A stretch of DNA of 24,003 nt, taken from assembly GCA_934525735.1 (NCBI GenBank), contig CAKSZM010000023.1, forward strand, positions 1-24,003, in the 5' to 3' direction. Positions within the stretch are counted from its first letter, which is position 1; every line of letters begins with the position of its first letter. Origin of the DNA: an uncultured Faecalibacterium sp. (GTDB lineage Bacteria; Bacillota; Clostridia; Oscillospirales; Ruminococcaceae). Under the pieces are notes generated by a model. The model was not told the DNA's origin and did no database searches. It saw only the letters and a list, made by a program, of their open reading frames with translations. The position numbers were made by a program, and so were the translations under genes. Of this stretch, positions 7,385 to 15,184 are shown one piece after another.

Positions 7385-7412
7385 TCTCTGGCACCGGCAA
7401 CGATGCCAGAGA
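7385..7412 (+). terminator. Hairpin between infB and rbfA
   Basis: A perfect 9-bp stem TCTCTGGCA/TGCCAGAGA (7385-7393 with 7404-7412) is followed by AGTTTGTTT. The interrupted T-tract suggests a leaky terminator or an RNA-processing or stability hairpin that lowers expression of the downstream genes, rather than a full stop. Confidence 0.45.
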
Positions 7413-7435
7413 AGTTTGTTTAAAGGAGAAACCGA

Positions 7436-7834
7436 ATGTCTCAGAAAAATATGGGCCGTCTGGCGCAGGATATGAAGCGCGAGATCATTGCCATCATCGG
7501 ACGGCTGAAAGACCCGCGTCTGGAGGGCGGTCTGCTGACTGTCACCCGTCTGGACGTGACCCCGGACCTGGATGTGGCCAAGGTGTATGTCAGCGTCATG
7601 GGACGCGCCGACGGCCCGGGGCCCGCCATTGAGGCGCTGAACCGCGCCGCCGGCCATGTGCGCACCGAAGTGAGCAAGAAAATGCACATCCGCAAGGCTC
7701 CCCGCTTCATCTTTGTGGAGGATGACGGCGCTGCCTATGCAGCCCACATCAATGAGCTGCTCCGCACCCTGAACGTGAACGGCGACGCAGAGGCAGAATC
7801 TCAGCCCGCCGGCACCGAGGAAAACGAGGACTGA
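7436..7834 (+). CDS. rbfA: Ribosome-binding factor A
   Basis: RbfA (132 residues) binds the 30S subunit near helix 1 of 16S rRNA during late maturation. The sequence shows the single KH-like domain: an N-terminal helix (MGRLAQDMKREIIAIIGRL), the conserved DPRL, VTRLDVTPDLDVAKVYVSV, and the C-terminal PRFIFVEDDGAAYAAHINELL. A short acidic tail follows. The start ATG follows AAAGGAG with good spacing. The location after infB is standard. Confidence 0.96.
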   Translation: MSQKNMGRLAQDMKREIIAIIGRLKDPRLEGGLLTVTRLDVTPDLDVAKVYVSVMGRADGPGPAIEALNRAAGHVRTEVSKKMHIRKAPRFIFVEDDGAAYAAHINELLRTLNVNGDAEAESQPAGTEENED

Positions 7835-7864
7835 TAACCGCCTGCGGAAAGGATGGATCATGGA

Positions 7865-8842
7865 ATGACAGAACAGCTGAATGTCCAGCAGATGGCCCAG
7901 CGCCTGATGTCCTCGGACAACATTTTGATTCTGTGTCACAAAAACCCGGACGGCGATACCATCGGCTGCGGCAGCGCGCTGTACTATGCGCTGAAAGCGC
8001 TGGACAAGAACGCGGCGGTGCTCTGCTCCGACCCGGTGCCGTCCCGCTATGCCTTTACCAACGCGCGGCTGTTCAAGGGCGAATTTGAGCCGCAGACCGT
8101 CGTGGCCGTGGACGTGGCCAGCGTGCAGCTCTTTGGCGAAAACAACGGCGTGCCGCAGTATTCCCGCCATGTGGATCTGTGCATCGACCACCACGCGGGC
8201 AACAGCGGCTATGCCGACTTCACCCTGCTGGACGGCAGTGCAGCCGCGGCGGCTGAGCTGCTGTATCAGGTCATCTGCGCCATGGGCATGGATCTGACCT
8301 CCCACATGGCCGACTGCCTGTACACCGGCCTTGCCACCGATACGGGCTGCTTCCGGTTCTCTTCCACCACGGCCAACACCCACCTTACAGCGGCAAAGCT
8401 CATTGAGGCGGGCTGCCATGTGGAGGAGCTGAACACCCTGCTGTTCGATACCAAGTCCCGGGAGCGGATGGAAGCCGAGCGCATCGCCCGCAACCATCTG
8501 GAATACTATCTGGACGGCCGCTGTGCGCTGATCTATCTCACCCGCGACGAGATCGAGCAGAGCCGCGTGGACCCGGCGGATCTGGAAGAGCTGACCGGCC
8601 TGCCCGTGAGCATCGAGGGCGTCAAGGTCGGCCTGACCCTGCGTCAGCAGCCGGGCGGCAGCTACCGCATCAGTGTGCGCACCGCAAAGGGCGTGGACGC
8701 CTGTGCCATCGCCCGCCGGCTGGGCGGCGGCGGCCATGCCCGCGCGGCCGGGTGCGAACTGCTGGGCAATCTGGAAAACGCAAAGAACGCGATCCTGGCC
8801 GAGGTGGAAGCCGAACTGGACGCACCGCAGGAGGAAGCATAA
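7865..8842 (+). CDS. nrnA: DHH-family phosphoesterase, NrnA-type nanoRNase/pAp phosphatase
   Basis: A DHH-DHHA1 protein of about 325 residues. In the family these enzymes degrade short oligonucleotides (nanoRNA) and dephosphorylate pAp, using Mn2+. Motif I is NPDGDTIG (D29 and D31), then VAVDVA, the DHH triad at 108-110 in CIDHHAGNSG and TGLATDTGCF. The C-terminal DHHA1 domain carries GGGGHARAAG. An in-frame ATG at 7853 directly abuts the GGAAAGG SD, which leaves no spacing. The ATG at 7865 (MTEQLN) is therefore preferred, although its 11-base spacing is a little long. The TAA stop is immediately followed by the truB ATG. Confidence 0.92.
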   Translation: MTEQLNVQQMAQRLMSSDNILILCHKNPDGDTIGCGSALYYALKALDKNAAVLCSDPVPSRYAFTNARLFKGEFEPQTVVAVDVASVQLFGENNGVPQYSRHVDLCIDHHAGNSGYADFTLLDGSAAAAAELLYQVICAMGMDLTSHMADCLYTGLATDTGCFRFSSTTANTHLTAAKLIEAGCHVEELNTLLFDTKSRERMEAERIARNHLEYYLDGRCALIYLTRDEIEQSRVDPADLEELTGLPVSIEGVKVGLTLRQQPGGSYRISVRTAKGVDACAIARRLGGGGHARAAGCELLGNLENAKNAILAEVEAELDAPQEEA

Positions 8843-9727
8843 ATGCAGGGCATCCTGATCGTAGACAAGCCCATGGACTGGACCAGTTTTGACGTGGTGG
8901 CAAAGCTGCGCGGCGTGCTGGGCACCCGCAAGCTGGGCCACAGCGGCACGCTGGACCCCATGGCCACCGGCGTACTGCCGGTGTTCTGCGGCGGGGCCAG
9001 CAAGGCAGTGGATCTGCAGCTGAACCACGACAAAAGCTACCGCGCCGTGCTGAAGCTGGGTGCCCGTACCGACACCGGCGACATCACCGGCACCGTGCTG
9101 GAAACCGCTCCCGTCACGGCGGGCGAAGCCGAACTGCTGGCCGTTTTGCCGCAGTTCATCGGCAAGCAGATGCAGGTGCCGCCCATGTATTCCGCCGTCA
9201 AGATCAATGGCCAGCCCCTCTATAAGCTGGCGCGCGAGGGCGTGACGGTGGAGCGCAAGGCGCGCCCCATCGAGATCTACAGCATCGAATACGGCGGCAG
9301 CCCCGCCGAAAACGAATATGTGCTGGAGGTGAAGTGCTCCAAGGGCACCTACATCCGCACCCTGCTGGAGGACATCGCCGCCGCCATGGGGCAGAAGGGC
9401 ACCATGAGCGCTTTGCGCCGCACCTCGGCGGGCGTTTACACCGAGGCCGATGCCCACACGCTGGAGGAAATTCTGGCCGCAAAAGAGCAGGGCATGCCCG
9501 CGCTGGAAGCGCTGATGCTGCCGGTGGAGAGCGTGTTCGGGTCTCTGCCGCTGCTGACGGTGGAGCCGTGGGTGGAGCAGCACCTGTACAACGGCTGCCC
9601 CACCAGCCGGTACCCGGCGGCGGACGGCCGCTACCGGGTGCGGAACGCTGACGGGCAGTTCCTCGGCCTTGCCAACATCACCGGGGGCGTGCTCCGGGTG
9701 GAAAAACTGTTCGTAGAGCGAAACTGA
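8843..9727 (+). CDS. truB: tRNA pseudouridine(55) synthase TruB
   Basis: TruB (294 residues) makes pseudouridine 55 in the T-loop of tRNAs. The N-terminus GILIVDKPMDWTSFDVV, the catalytic motif GTLDPMATG with the nucleophile D38, YRAVLKLGARTDTGDITG and the KGTYIRTLLEDI segment are all diagnostic. A short PUA-like C-terminal region follows (from about 245). The start ATG directly follows the nrnA stop, with GGAGG inside the end of nrnA, so the two genes are probably translationally coupled. Confidence 0.97.
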   Translation: MQGILIVDKPMDWTSFDVVAKLRGVLGTRKLGHSGTLDPMATGVLPVFCGGASKAVDLQLNHDKSYRAVLKLGARTDTGDITGTVLETAPVTAGEAELLAVLPQFIGKQMQVPPMYSAVKINGQPLYKLAREGVTVERKARPIEIYSIEYGGSPAENEYVLEVKCSKGTYIRTLLEDIAAAMGQKGTMSALRRTSAGVYTEADAHTLEEILAAKEQGMPALEALMLPVESVFGSLPLLTVEPWVEQHLYNGCPTSRYPAADGRYRVRNADGQFLGLANITGGVLRVEKLFVERN

Positions 9728-9749
9728 TTTTTAAAGGAAAGTAAAACCC

Positions 9750-10679
9750 ATGCAGATCATTTCTCAGTTTGCGCCGCTGCCGCTGGCCGCGCCGGAAAAC
9801 GGCACCGCTGTGGCAATGGGCTTCTTTGACGGCATCCACATCGGGCACCGTGCGGTGATCGATGGCGCGGTGCAGTGGGCAAAGGCGCACGGCGCCGCCC
9901 CGGCGGTGTTCACCTTCAAGCTGCCCATGCTCAACAAGATGAAGGGCAAGCGCCTGCTGTCCACGGCAGACAAACACGCCCTGATCGCCAGCCTTGGCGT
10001 GGAGTACTACCTCACGCCGGACTTCGAGGAGATCAAGGGGCTGACGCCGGAGCAGTTCGTGCTGGGCATCGTGCGGGACTGCCATGCCCGGGCGCTGTTC
10101 TGCGGCGAAAACTTCACCTTCGGCGCCAAAGCCGCCGGCAACCCCGAGCTGCTGCGCCGCCTGTGCGAGCCGCTTGGGGTGGAAGTGGTGGTGGTGCCCA
10201 TGGCGCAGTTTGAGGAAAAGCCCGTGTCCTCCACCCGCATCCGCACCGCGCTGGAAGGCGGCGACATCCCGGCGGCAAACGCCATGCTGGGCATGCCCTA
10301 CGCCATCCGGTTCGAGGTGCAGCACGGGGCGGGGCTGGGGCACACGCTGGGCGTGCCCACCATCAATCAGCTGTATCCCGAGGGGTTCCAGATGCCCCGC
10401 AGCGGCATCTATATCACCCGTACCAAAATCGGCGGCAAGTGGTATCCGTCGGCAACGGGGCTGGGCAGCCGCCCCACCGTCAACGACGACGCCACCAAGG
10501 TGACCTGCGAGACCTTTATCCCGGGCTTCTCCGGTGACCTGTACGGCACCGACCCGGTGGTGGAGTTCCACGCTTACCTCAGCCCCAGCAAAAAGTTCGA
10601 CACGCTGGACGAGCTGCGGGCATGCATCAACAACGCAGCAGAGCGTGCGCAGGAATATTTCGGCGAAGCGCCGCAGTAA
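9750..10679 (+). CDS. ribF: Bifunctional riboflavin kinase / FAD synthetase
   Basis: RibF (309 residues) converts riboflavin to FMN and then FAD. The N-terminal nucleotidyltransferase (FMN adenylyltransferase) domain shows GFFDGIHIGHRAVI with the HxGH-type motif, then NFTFGAKAAGN and STRIRTALEGG. The C-terminal flavokinase domain (about 185-305) shows GLGHTLGVPTIN (usually GVPTAN), SGIYI, GLGSRPTV and CETFI with the catalytic glutamate. The SD is AAAGGAAAG. It is the last gene of the operon, as often after truB. The rpsO gene that follows ribF in some bacteria is not here. Confidence 0.97.
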   Translation: MQIISQFAPLPLAAPENGTAVAMGFFDGIHIGHRAVIDGAVQWAKAHGAAPAVFTFKLPMLNKMKGKRLLSTADKHALIASLGVEYYLTPDFEEIKGLTPEQFVLGIVRDCHARALFCGENFTFGAKAAGNPELLRRLCEPLGVEVVVVPMAQFEEKPVSSTRIRTALEGGDIPAANAMLGMPYAIRFEVQHGAGLGHTLGVPTINQLYPEGFQMPRSGIYITRTKIGGKWYPSATGLGSRPTVNDDATKVTCETFIPGFSGDLYGTDPVVEFHAYLSPSKKFDTLDELRACINNAAERAQEYFGEAPQ

Positions 10680-10694
10680 ATTGCAATCAGAAAA

Positions 10695-10745
10695 GACAAA
10701 GGCGTCCTCCTTCCGGCTGGAAAGAGGACGCCTTTGGTCGTTTTT
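10695..10745. terminator. Bidirectional terminator between ribF and tsaD
   Basis: A 12-bp stem AAAGGCGTCCTC/GAGGACGCCTTT (10698-10709 with 10724-10735) has an extra inner TTCC/GGAA stem. TTTTT (10741-10745) follows in the plus direction, and an A-rich stretch on the left gives TTTTC in the minus direction. It ends both converging operons. Confidence 0.85.
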
Positions 10746-10749
10746 GTCT

Positions 10750-11757
10750 TTATTCGTAATCGATGGGCAGGGTGGGCAGGCCGTTCAGCTCCAGCCCGGC
10801 GGTGTGTCCGGCCATGTACTGGTAGTAGCCCTGCGCGGCGATCATCGCGCCGTTGTCGCCGCAGAACTTCAGCTCCGGCAGGTAGACCTTTGCACCCAGC
10901 TTCTGGGCACCGTCGTTCACCAGCTGGCGCAGGCGTCCGTTGGCGGCCACGCCGCCCGCCAGACACACCTGCTTTGCGCCGGTGTCGGCGGCAGCCAGCA
11001 GCAGCTTTTCGGCCAGAATGCCCGCGATGCGCTCCTGGAAGCTGGCGGCAAGGTCGGGCACGCTGACCGTTTCGCCCTTCATCTGCGCCTTGTTCACCTC
11101 GTTGAGCACGGCGGTCTTCAGGCCGGAAAAGCTCACGTTGTACTTGCCGTCCACGTGGGGCACCGGCAGGCGGTAGGCCTTGGGGTCGCCGGTCTTGGCG
11201 GCGTTGGCTACGCTGGGGCCGCCGGGGTAGGGCAGACCCAGCGTGCGGGCGACCTTATCAAAGGCTTCGCCGGCGGCATCGTCCACGGTGTGGCCGAGGA
11301 TGTGGTAGTGAGTGTAGTCCAGCACTTCCACGATGTGGCTGTGCCCGCCGGAAGCCACCAGACACAGGAACGGCGGTTTCAGCTCCGGATGGGTCAGGTA
11401 CAGCGCGGCAATGTGCCCGCGCAGATGATGCACCGGCACCAGCGGCTTATTGGCCGAGTAGGCCAGACCTTTGGCAAAGTTGACGCCCACCAGCACCGCA
11501 CCGATCAGCCCCGGCGCAAAGGTGACGGCCACGGCGTCCACATCATCGATGGTCTTGCCCGCGTCCAGCAGAGCCTTTTTCACCGTGGCGCTGATGAACT
11601 CGCAGTGACGGCGGCTGGCGATCTCCGGCACAACGCCGCCGTACAGCGCCTGTTCTTTCACGCTGGTGGAAATGACGTTGCTCAGCAGATGCCGCCCGTC
11701 CTCCACCAGTGCTGCGGCGGTCTCGTCGCAGGTGGATTCAATTCCTAAAACGATCAT
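10750..11757 (-). CDS. tsaD: tRNA N6-threonylcarbamoyladenosine transferase subunit TsaD
   Basis: TsaD (335 residues, Kae1/Gcp family) transfers threonylcarbamoyl to A37 of ANN-decoding tRNAs together with TsaB and TsaE. The start MIVLGIESTCDETAAALVE, the metal-binding HHLRGH, CLVASGGHSHIVEV, the GEAFDK-to-PYPGGP stretch and the late FCGDNGAMIAAQG with its metal-ligand aspartate are all present. The SD GGAGG lies inside the 3' end of polA. The two genes are one base apart, so they form one operon. tsaB and tsaE are not in the window. Confidence 0.97.
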   Translation of the reverse strand: MIVLGIESTCDETAAALVEDGRHLLSNVISTSVKEQALYGGVVPEIASRRHCEFISATVKKALLDAGKTIDDVDAVAVTFAPGLIGAVLVGVNFAKGLAYSANKPLVPVHHLRGHIAALYLTHPELKPPFLCLVASGGHSHIVEVLDYTHYHILGHTVDDAAGEAFDKVARTLGLPYPGGPSVANAAKTGDPKAYRLPVPHVDGKYNVSFSGLKTAVLNEVNKAQMKGETVSVPDLAASFQERIAGILAEKLLLAAADTGAKQVCLAGGVAANGRLRQLVNDGAQKLGAKVYLPELKFCGDNGAMIAAQGYYQYMAGHTAGLELNGLPTLPIDYE

Positions 11758-11758
11758 A

Positions 11759-14329
11759 TCAGTGTGCCTCCAGCCAGTTCTTGCCTGCGTGCACGTCGGT
11801 GCTCAGCGGCACGGCGTACTGCACGCAGCCTTCCATCTCTTCCCGCAGGATCTGCGCGGCCTTTTCGGCTTCCGCTTCCGGCGCTTCCACGATCAGTTCA
11901 TCGTGGACGGTCAGGATCAGGCGGCTTTCCATCTTCTCGGCGCGCAGGCGCTTCCACACCCGCACCATGGCCAGCTTGATGACGTCGGCCGCCGTACCCT
12001 GAATGGGGGTGTTGCGCGCCATGCGCTCGCCGCTGGAGCGCACGTTGAAGTTGGAGCTTGCCAGCTCCGGCAGCGCCCGGCGGCGGCCGAACAGGGTGGA
12101 AACATAGCCGCAGGCCTTCGCGTCGGCGATGGTCTTGTCCATATAGCCGCTGACGCTGGGGAAGGCGGCAAGGTAATTCTTCAGGAAGGTGTCGGCTTCC
12201 TTCACGGTGACGCCGATGTCCTTGGAAAGGCTATAGGCGCCCTTGCCGTACATGATGCCGAAGTTGATGGCCTTGGCGGAAGAGCGCAGCCGGGGCGTGA
12301 CCTCCTCCTGCGGGATGCCGTAGATTTTGGCGGCGGTGCTGCGGTGGATGTCCTCGCCGTTCAGGAAGGCCTGCTGCATGTGGGCGTCGCCCGTGATGTG
12401 GGCGAGGATGCGCAGCTCGATCTGGCTGTAGTCGGCATCCACCAGCACGCAGCCCGGTTTTGCCACAAAGTAGGCGCGCAGCTGACTGCCCAGCTCGGTG
12501 CGGATGGGGATGTTCTGCAGGTTGGGGTTGTCGGACGAGAGACGCCCGGTGCGGGCTTCGGTCTGGTTGAAGGTGGAGTGGATGCGCCCATCTTCGCCGA
12601 TGACCTTGAGCAGGCCTTCCACATAGGTGGAGTTCAGCTTCTGGTAGGCGCGGTACTGCAGGATGTCCTCCACCAGCGGGTACTCCCGCAGGCTTTCCAG
12701 CGTTTCGGCGTCGGTGGACCAGCCCCGCTGGTTCTTTTTGCCGTGGGGCAGGCCCATGGTGTCGAACAGCATCTCGCCCAGCTGCTTTGGGCTGTTGGGG
12801 TTGAAGCTGGCGCTGCCGGTCTCCATGTGGATGCGGGTGAGCACCTGTTCCAGCTCGGCGCGCAGCTTCACGCCGAAGTTCTCGATGCCGTCCTTGTCCA
12901 CCAGCACGCCGATGCGGGTCATGTCGGCCAGCACCTGCGCCAGCGGGAACTCGATCTCGTTGTAGAGCGCGTCCTCGCCGCAGGCGGTGATCTCGGCTTT
13001 CATTTTGGTAAACAGGTCGGCCAGACGTCCGGCGTCCGGGTAGTCGGCGCAGGTGAAGGCCGCAGCGGCCTTGTAGCTGGGCACCAGCTCTCCCACCTGA
13101 TACTTGGACGCTGAGGCGTCCAGCAGGTAGGCGGCCAGCTTGCCGTCCCACCGGATGCTGCTGCCCCAGCCGCCTGCGGCCATGGCTCTGGCGTACAGGG
13201 GAGCCGAATTGAACACATCCAGCGTGACGTCGGCATTGTCCAGCAGGCGGACGAGGTCGGCGTCCTCCAACGGGTAGACGGTGGTGTCCTGCACGGCGTA
13301 CCAGCTCTCCGGTTGCAGCACTACGTTGCGGGTGCCCTGTTTGCCCATGACGGCGGGGCGGGACGCCACCAGATAGTGTCCGGCCGGGGTCAGCGGCAGG
13401 GCAGAAATTTCCGCCTCCGGCAGGTCGGCGGCTTCCTCTTCCGGTGCCGAAGGTGCCACGCCGTCCAGGCCGAAACGCGGGATAAGGGAGTGGATCTCAA
13501 GCTCCTGCAGAAGGCGCACGGCCTCGGCCTTGTTGCCCTCGCCCACGGTGTAGGCACCTTCGGCGGTGTCGATGGGGGCATCGGTGCGGATGGTGCCCAG
13601 CGTGTGGCTCAGCTCGGCCATGGGCTTGTCTTCAAGAAGATGTTCCCGCTGCTTGGGCTTGATGCGCTTGTCGTCGATGTTCTCGTACACGCCCTCCAGC
13701 GAGCCGAAGTTCTGCACAAGGCTCAGGGCGGTCTTTTCGCCGATGCCCTTCACGCCGGGGATGTTGTCCGAGGTGTCGCCCATCAGGCTCTTCACCTCGA
13801 TGAGCTGTTTGGGCGCGATGCCGTATTTTTCCTGAATGGCGTCCACATCCATGGTCACGGTCTTGCTGCGCCCCATGGCGGTGGCGGCCAGCAGCACCGT
13901 GGTGGTGTCGCTCACCAGCTGCAGGCTGTCGCGGTCTCCGGTGGCGAGGAAGCAGTCATCCTTCCGGGCAGCGCAGGCGGCGGCCAGCGTGCCGAGGATG
14001 TCATCGGCCTCCCAGCCTTCGGCGGTGACGGTGCGGTAGCCCAGGTCGGCCAGGATCTCTTTCAGTACCGGCATCTGCTGTGCCAGCTCTTCGGGCATGC
14101 CGTGGCGGTTGGCCTTGTAGCCGTCGTACATCTTGTGGCGGAAGGTGGGGGCTTTCAGGTCGAAAGCCACAGCCACCTCGTCGGGTTCGCACTCCTTGAG
14201 CAGGGAGAGCAGGATATTCAGAAAGCCGTAAATGGCGTTGGTATAGCGGCCGTCCTTGGTGGTCAGCAGCTTGATGCCGAAAAAGGCACGGTTGGCGATG
14301 CTGTTGCCGTCGATGACCAGTAAACGCAT
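11759..14329 (-). CDS. polA: DNA polymerase I (5' nuclease, inactive exonuclease, polymerase)
   Basis: Pol I (856 residues) fills gaps in repair and removes RNA primers. The 5'-3' nuclease domain spans about 1-290 (VIDGNSIANRAFF; LMGDTSDNIPGVKGIGEKTA). The middle domain corresponds to the 3'-5' exonuclease, but I could not find its DxE and later acidic motifs, so proofreading is probably lost, as in many Gram-positive Pol I enzymes. The polymerase domain has motif A (VDADYSQIELRILAH, catalytic D633), motif B (SSAKAINFGIMYG) and motif C (TVHDELIVE, D810). The ATG at 14329 follows GGAGG by 11 bases and gives the normal N-terminus. An ATG at 14347 contains the SD itself and is less likely. Confidence 0.96.
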   Translation of the reverse strand: MRLLVIDGNSIANRAFFGIKLLTTKDGRYTNAIYGFLNILLSLLKECEPDEVAVAFDLKAPTFRHKMYDGYKANRHGMPEELAQQMPVLKEILADLGYRTVTAEGWEADDILGTLAAACAARKDDCFLATGDRDSLQLVSDTTTVLLAATAMGRSKTVTMDVDAIQEKYGIAPKQLIEVKSLMGDTSDNIPGVKGIGEKTALSLVQNFGSLEGVYENIDDKRIKPKQREHLLEDKPMAELSHTLGTIRTDAPIDTAEGAYTVGEGNKAEAVRLLQELEIHSLIPRFGLDGVAPSAPEEEAADLPEAEISALPLTPAGHYLVASRPAVMGKQGTRNVVLQPESWYAVQDTTVYPLEDADLVRLLDNADVTLDVFNSAPLYARAMAAGGWGSSIRWDGKLAAYLLDASASKYQVGELVPSYKAAAAFTCADYPDAGRLADLFTKMKAEITACGEDALYNEIEFPLAQVLADMTRIGVLVDKDGIENFGVKLRAELEQVLTRIHMETGSASFNPNSPKQLGEMLFDTMGLPHGKKNQRGWSTDAETLESLREYPLVEDILQYRAYQKLNSTYVEGLLKVIGEDGRIHSTFNQTEARTGRLSSDNPNLQNIPIRTELGSQLRAYFVAKPGCVLVDADYSQIELRILAHITGDAHMQQAFLNGEDIHRSTAAKIYGIPQEEVTPRLRSSAKAINFGIMYGKGAYSLSKDIGVTVKEADTFLKNYLAAFPSVSGYMDKTIADAKACGYVSTLFGRRRALPELASSNFNVRSSGERMARNTPIQGTAADVIKLAMVRVWKRLRAEKMESRLILTVHDELIVEAPEAEAEKAAQILREEMEGCVQYAVPLSTDVHAGKNWLEAH

Positions 14330-14367
14330 AAGTCGTTCGTCCTCCATTGCGTAATTTCACACCCTAT

Positions 14368-14376
14368 AGTATAGCA
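14368..14376 (-). promoter_or_regulatory. Extended -10 promoter of polA-tsaD
   Basis: On the minus strand the motif reads TG-C-TATACT, an extended -10 element. The -35 region is unrecognisable. The predicted start is about 30 bases before the polA ATG. Confidence 0.55.
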
Positions 14377-14407
14377 CAAAACAGAACACAGCGGGGGATT
14401 TTCAGGC

Positions 14408-14436
14408 AAAAAAACAGCCCGGATTTTTCCGGGCTG
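14408..14436 (-). terminator. Terminator of the ferredoxin gene
   Basis: A perfect 9-bp stem CAGCCCGGA/TCCGGGCTG (14415-14423 with 14428-14436) is followed on the minus strand by seven T residues (14414-14408). It separates the ferredoxin gene from the polA promoter. Confidence 0.85.
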
Positions 14437-14445
14437 CGCGCGGGC

Positions 14446-14634
14446 TTACTCCTCGATACGGATCGCACTCACCGGGCAGGCGTTGGCGGCGTCCACGGCC
14501 TGCGGGACTTCCTCCGGCGGGATGGGGCCGGGTTCGGCCACGGCCAGAACGCCCTCCATGCGGAACACGGCGGGGCACAGCCCGGCGCACTGGGTGCAGC
14601 CGATGCAAAGATCAGGGTCAACGAATGCGTTCAT
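14446..14634 (-). CDS. Small single-cluster 4Fe-4S ferredoxin
   Basis: A 62-residue electron-transfer protein. The motif C10-x2-C13-x2-C16 (LCIGCTQCAGLCP) and C53 in NACPVSAI supply four ligands for one 4Fe-4S cluster. C20 is also present, but the partner cysteine that forms a disulfide with it in Thermotoga-type ferredoxins is missing. The central segment is acidic. The ATG at 14634 follows AAGGAGG by 7 bases; the frame is open 9 codons further, without an SD there. It is divergent from the ArsC-like gene. Its redox partner cannot be inferred from the neighbours. Confidence 0.92.
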   Translation of the reverse strand: MNAFVDPDLCIGCTQCAGLCPAVFRMEGVLAVAEPGPIPPEEVPQAVDAANACPVSAIRIEE

Positions 14635-14689
14635 ACGCACACCTCCTTGTGATGATGCCACAGTTAGTATGGCCGGCTTGAATTGTCAC

Positions 14690-14718
14690 TATGCATCCGG
14701 CCCGGGCTGTGGTACAAT
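14690..14718 (+). promoter_or_regulatory. Promoter of the ArsC/Spx-like gene
   Basis: TG-G-TACAAT is an extended -10 element (14710-14718). The -35 region TATGCA (14690-14695, spacer 17) is weak. A GGGAGG SD and the ATG at 14747 follow shortly. Confidence 0.55.
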
Positions 14719-14746
14719 AGGAACCAAAGACAGGGAGGAAAACACC

Positions 14747-15088
14747 ATGAATATCCAGATCTTCGGCACAAGCAAGTGCTTTGACACCAAAAAGGCGCAG
14801 CGCTATTTCAAGGAGCGGGGCGTGAAGTTCCAGATGATCGACCTGAAGGAAAAGGGCATGAGCCGCGGCGAGTTCGACAACGTGGCCCGCGCCCTCGGCG
14901 GCTGGGAAAAGCTGGTCAACCCCAAGGCGAAGGACAAGCAGACCCTTGCGCTGCTGGACGCGCTGGTGGACTGGCAGAAGGAGGACAAGCTGTTCGAGAA
15001 CCAGCAGCTGCTGCTCACGCCCATCGTGCGCAACGGCCGGCAGGCTACTGTGGGCTACCAGCCCGATGTGTGGAAGACGTGGGAATGA
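14747..15088 (+). CDS. ArsC/Spx-like thioredoxin-fold protein
   Basis: A 113-residue protein of the ArsC/Spx/YfgD family: a thioredoxin-like fold beginning MNIQIFGTSKCFDTKKAQ, with one cysteine (C11) where ArsC has its catalytic cysteine. The second cysteine of the Spx CxxC motif is replaced (C11-F-D-T14). The rest fits the family (FKERGVKFQMIDLKEKGMS, LLLTPIVRNGRQATVGYQPD). Arsenate reduction is possible but not shown: no arsenic-resistance genes are nearby, and many family members have unknown roles. The start follows GGGAGG. The shared upstream region with the divergent ferredoxin gene hints at a redox theme, which is inference only. Confidence 0.85.
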   Translation: MNIQIFGTSKCFDTKKAQRYFKERGVKFQMIDLKEKGMSRGEFDNVARALGGWEKLVNPKAKDKQTLALLDALVDWQKEDKLFENQQLLLTPIVRNGRQATVGYQPDVWKTWE

Positions 15089-15118
15089 TGTTTTCACAAA
15101 AAAACCACGGGCGGAGTT

Positions 15119-15147
15119 TTGCACTATCGGCAGATCTGTGATATACT
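15119..15147 (+). promoter_or_regulatory. Promoter of the orphan membrane protein gene
   Basis: TTGCAC (15119-15124), 17 bases and TATACT (15142-15147). The predicted start is about 30 bases before the ATG at 15185. Confidence 0.7.
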
Positions 15148-15184
15148 GAACGATGTAGCAATTATTCCAGGGAGATAAACCAAT

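Noticed and set aside
4815..7400. Long minus-strand open frame opposite infB
   Set aside because: Shadow of infB codon bias; repetitive Leu/Gly/His composition and no domain.
7367..9583. Long minus-strand open frame opposite rbfA, nrnA and truB
   Set aside because: Spans three recognised genes on the other strand and has no recognisable protein features.
10534..11748. Plus-strand open frame opposite tsaD
   Set aside because: Antisense shadow; tsaD on the minus strand is unmistakable.
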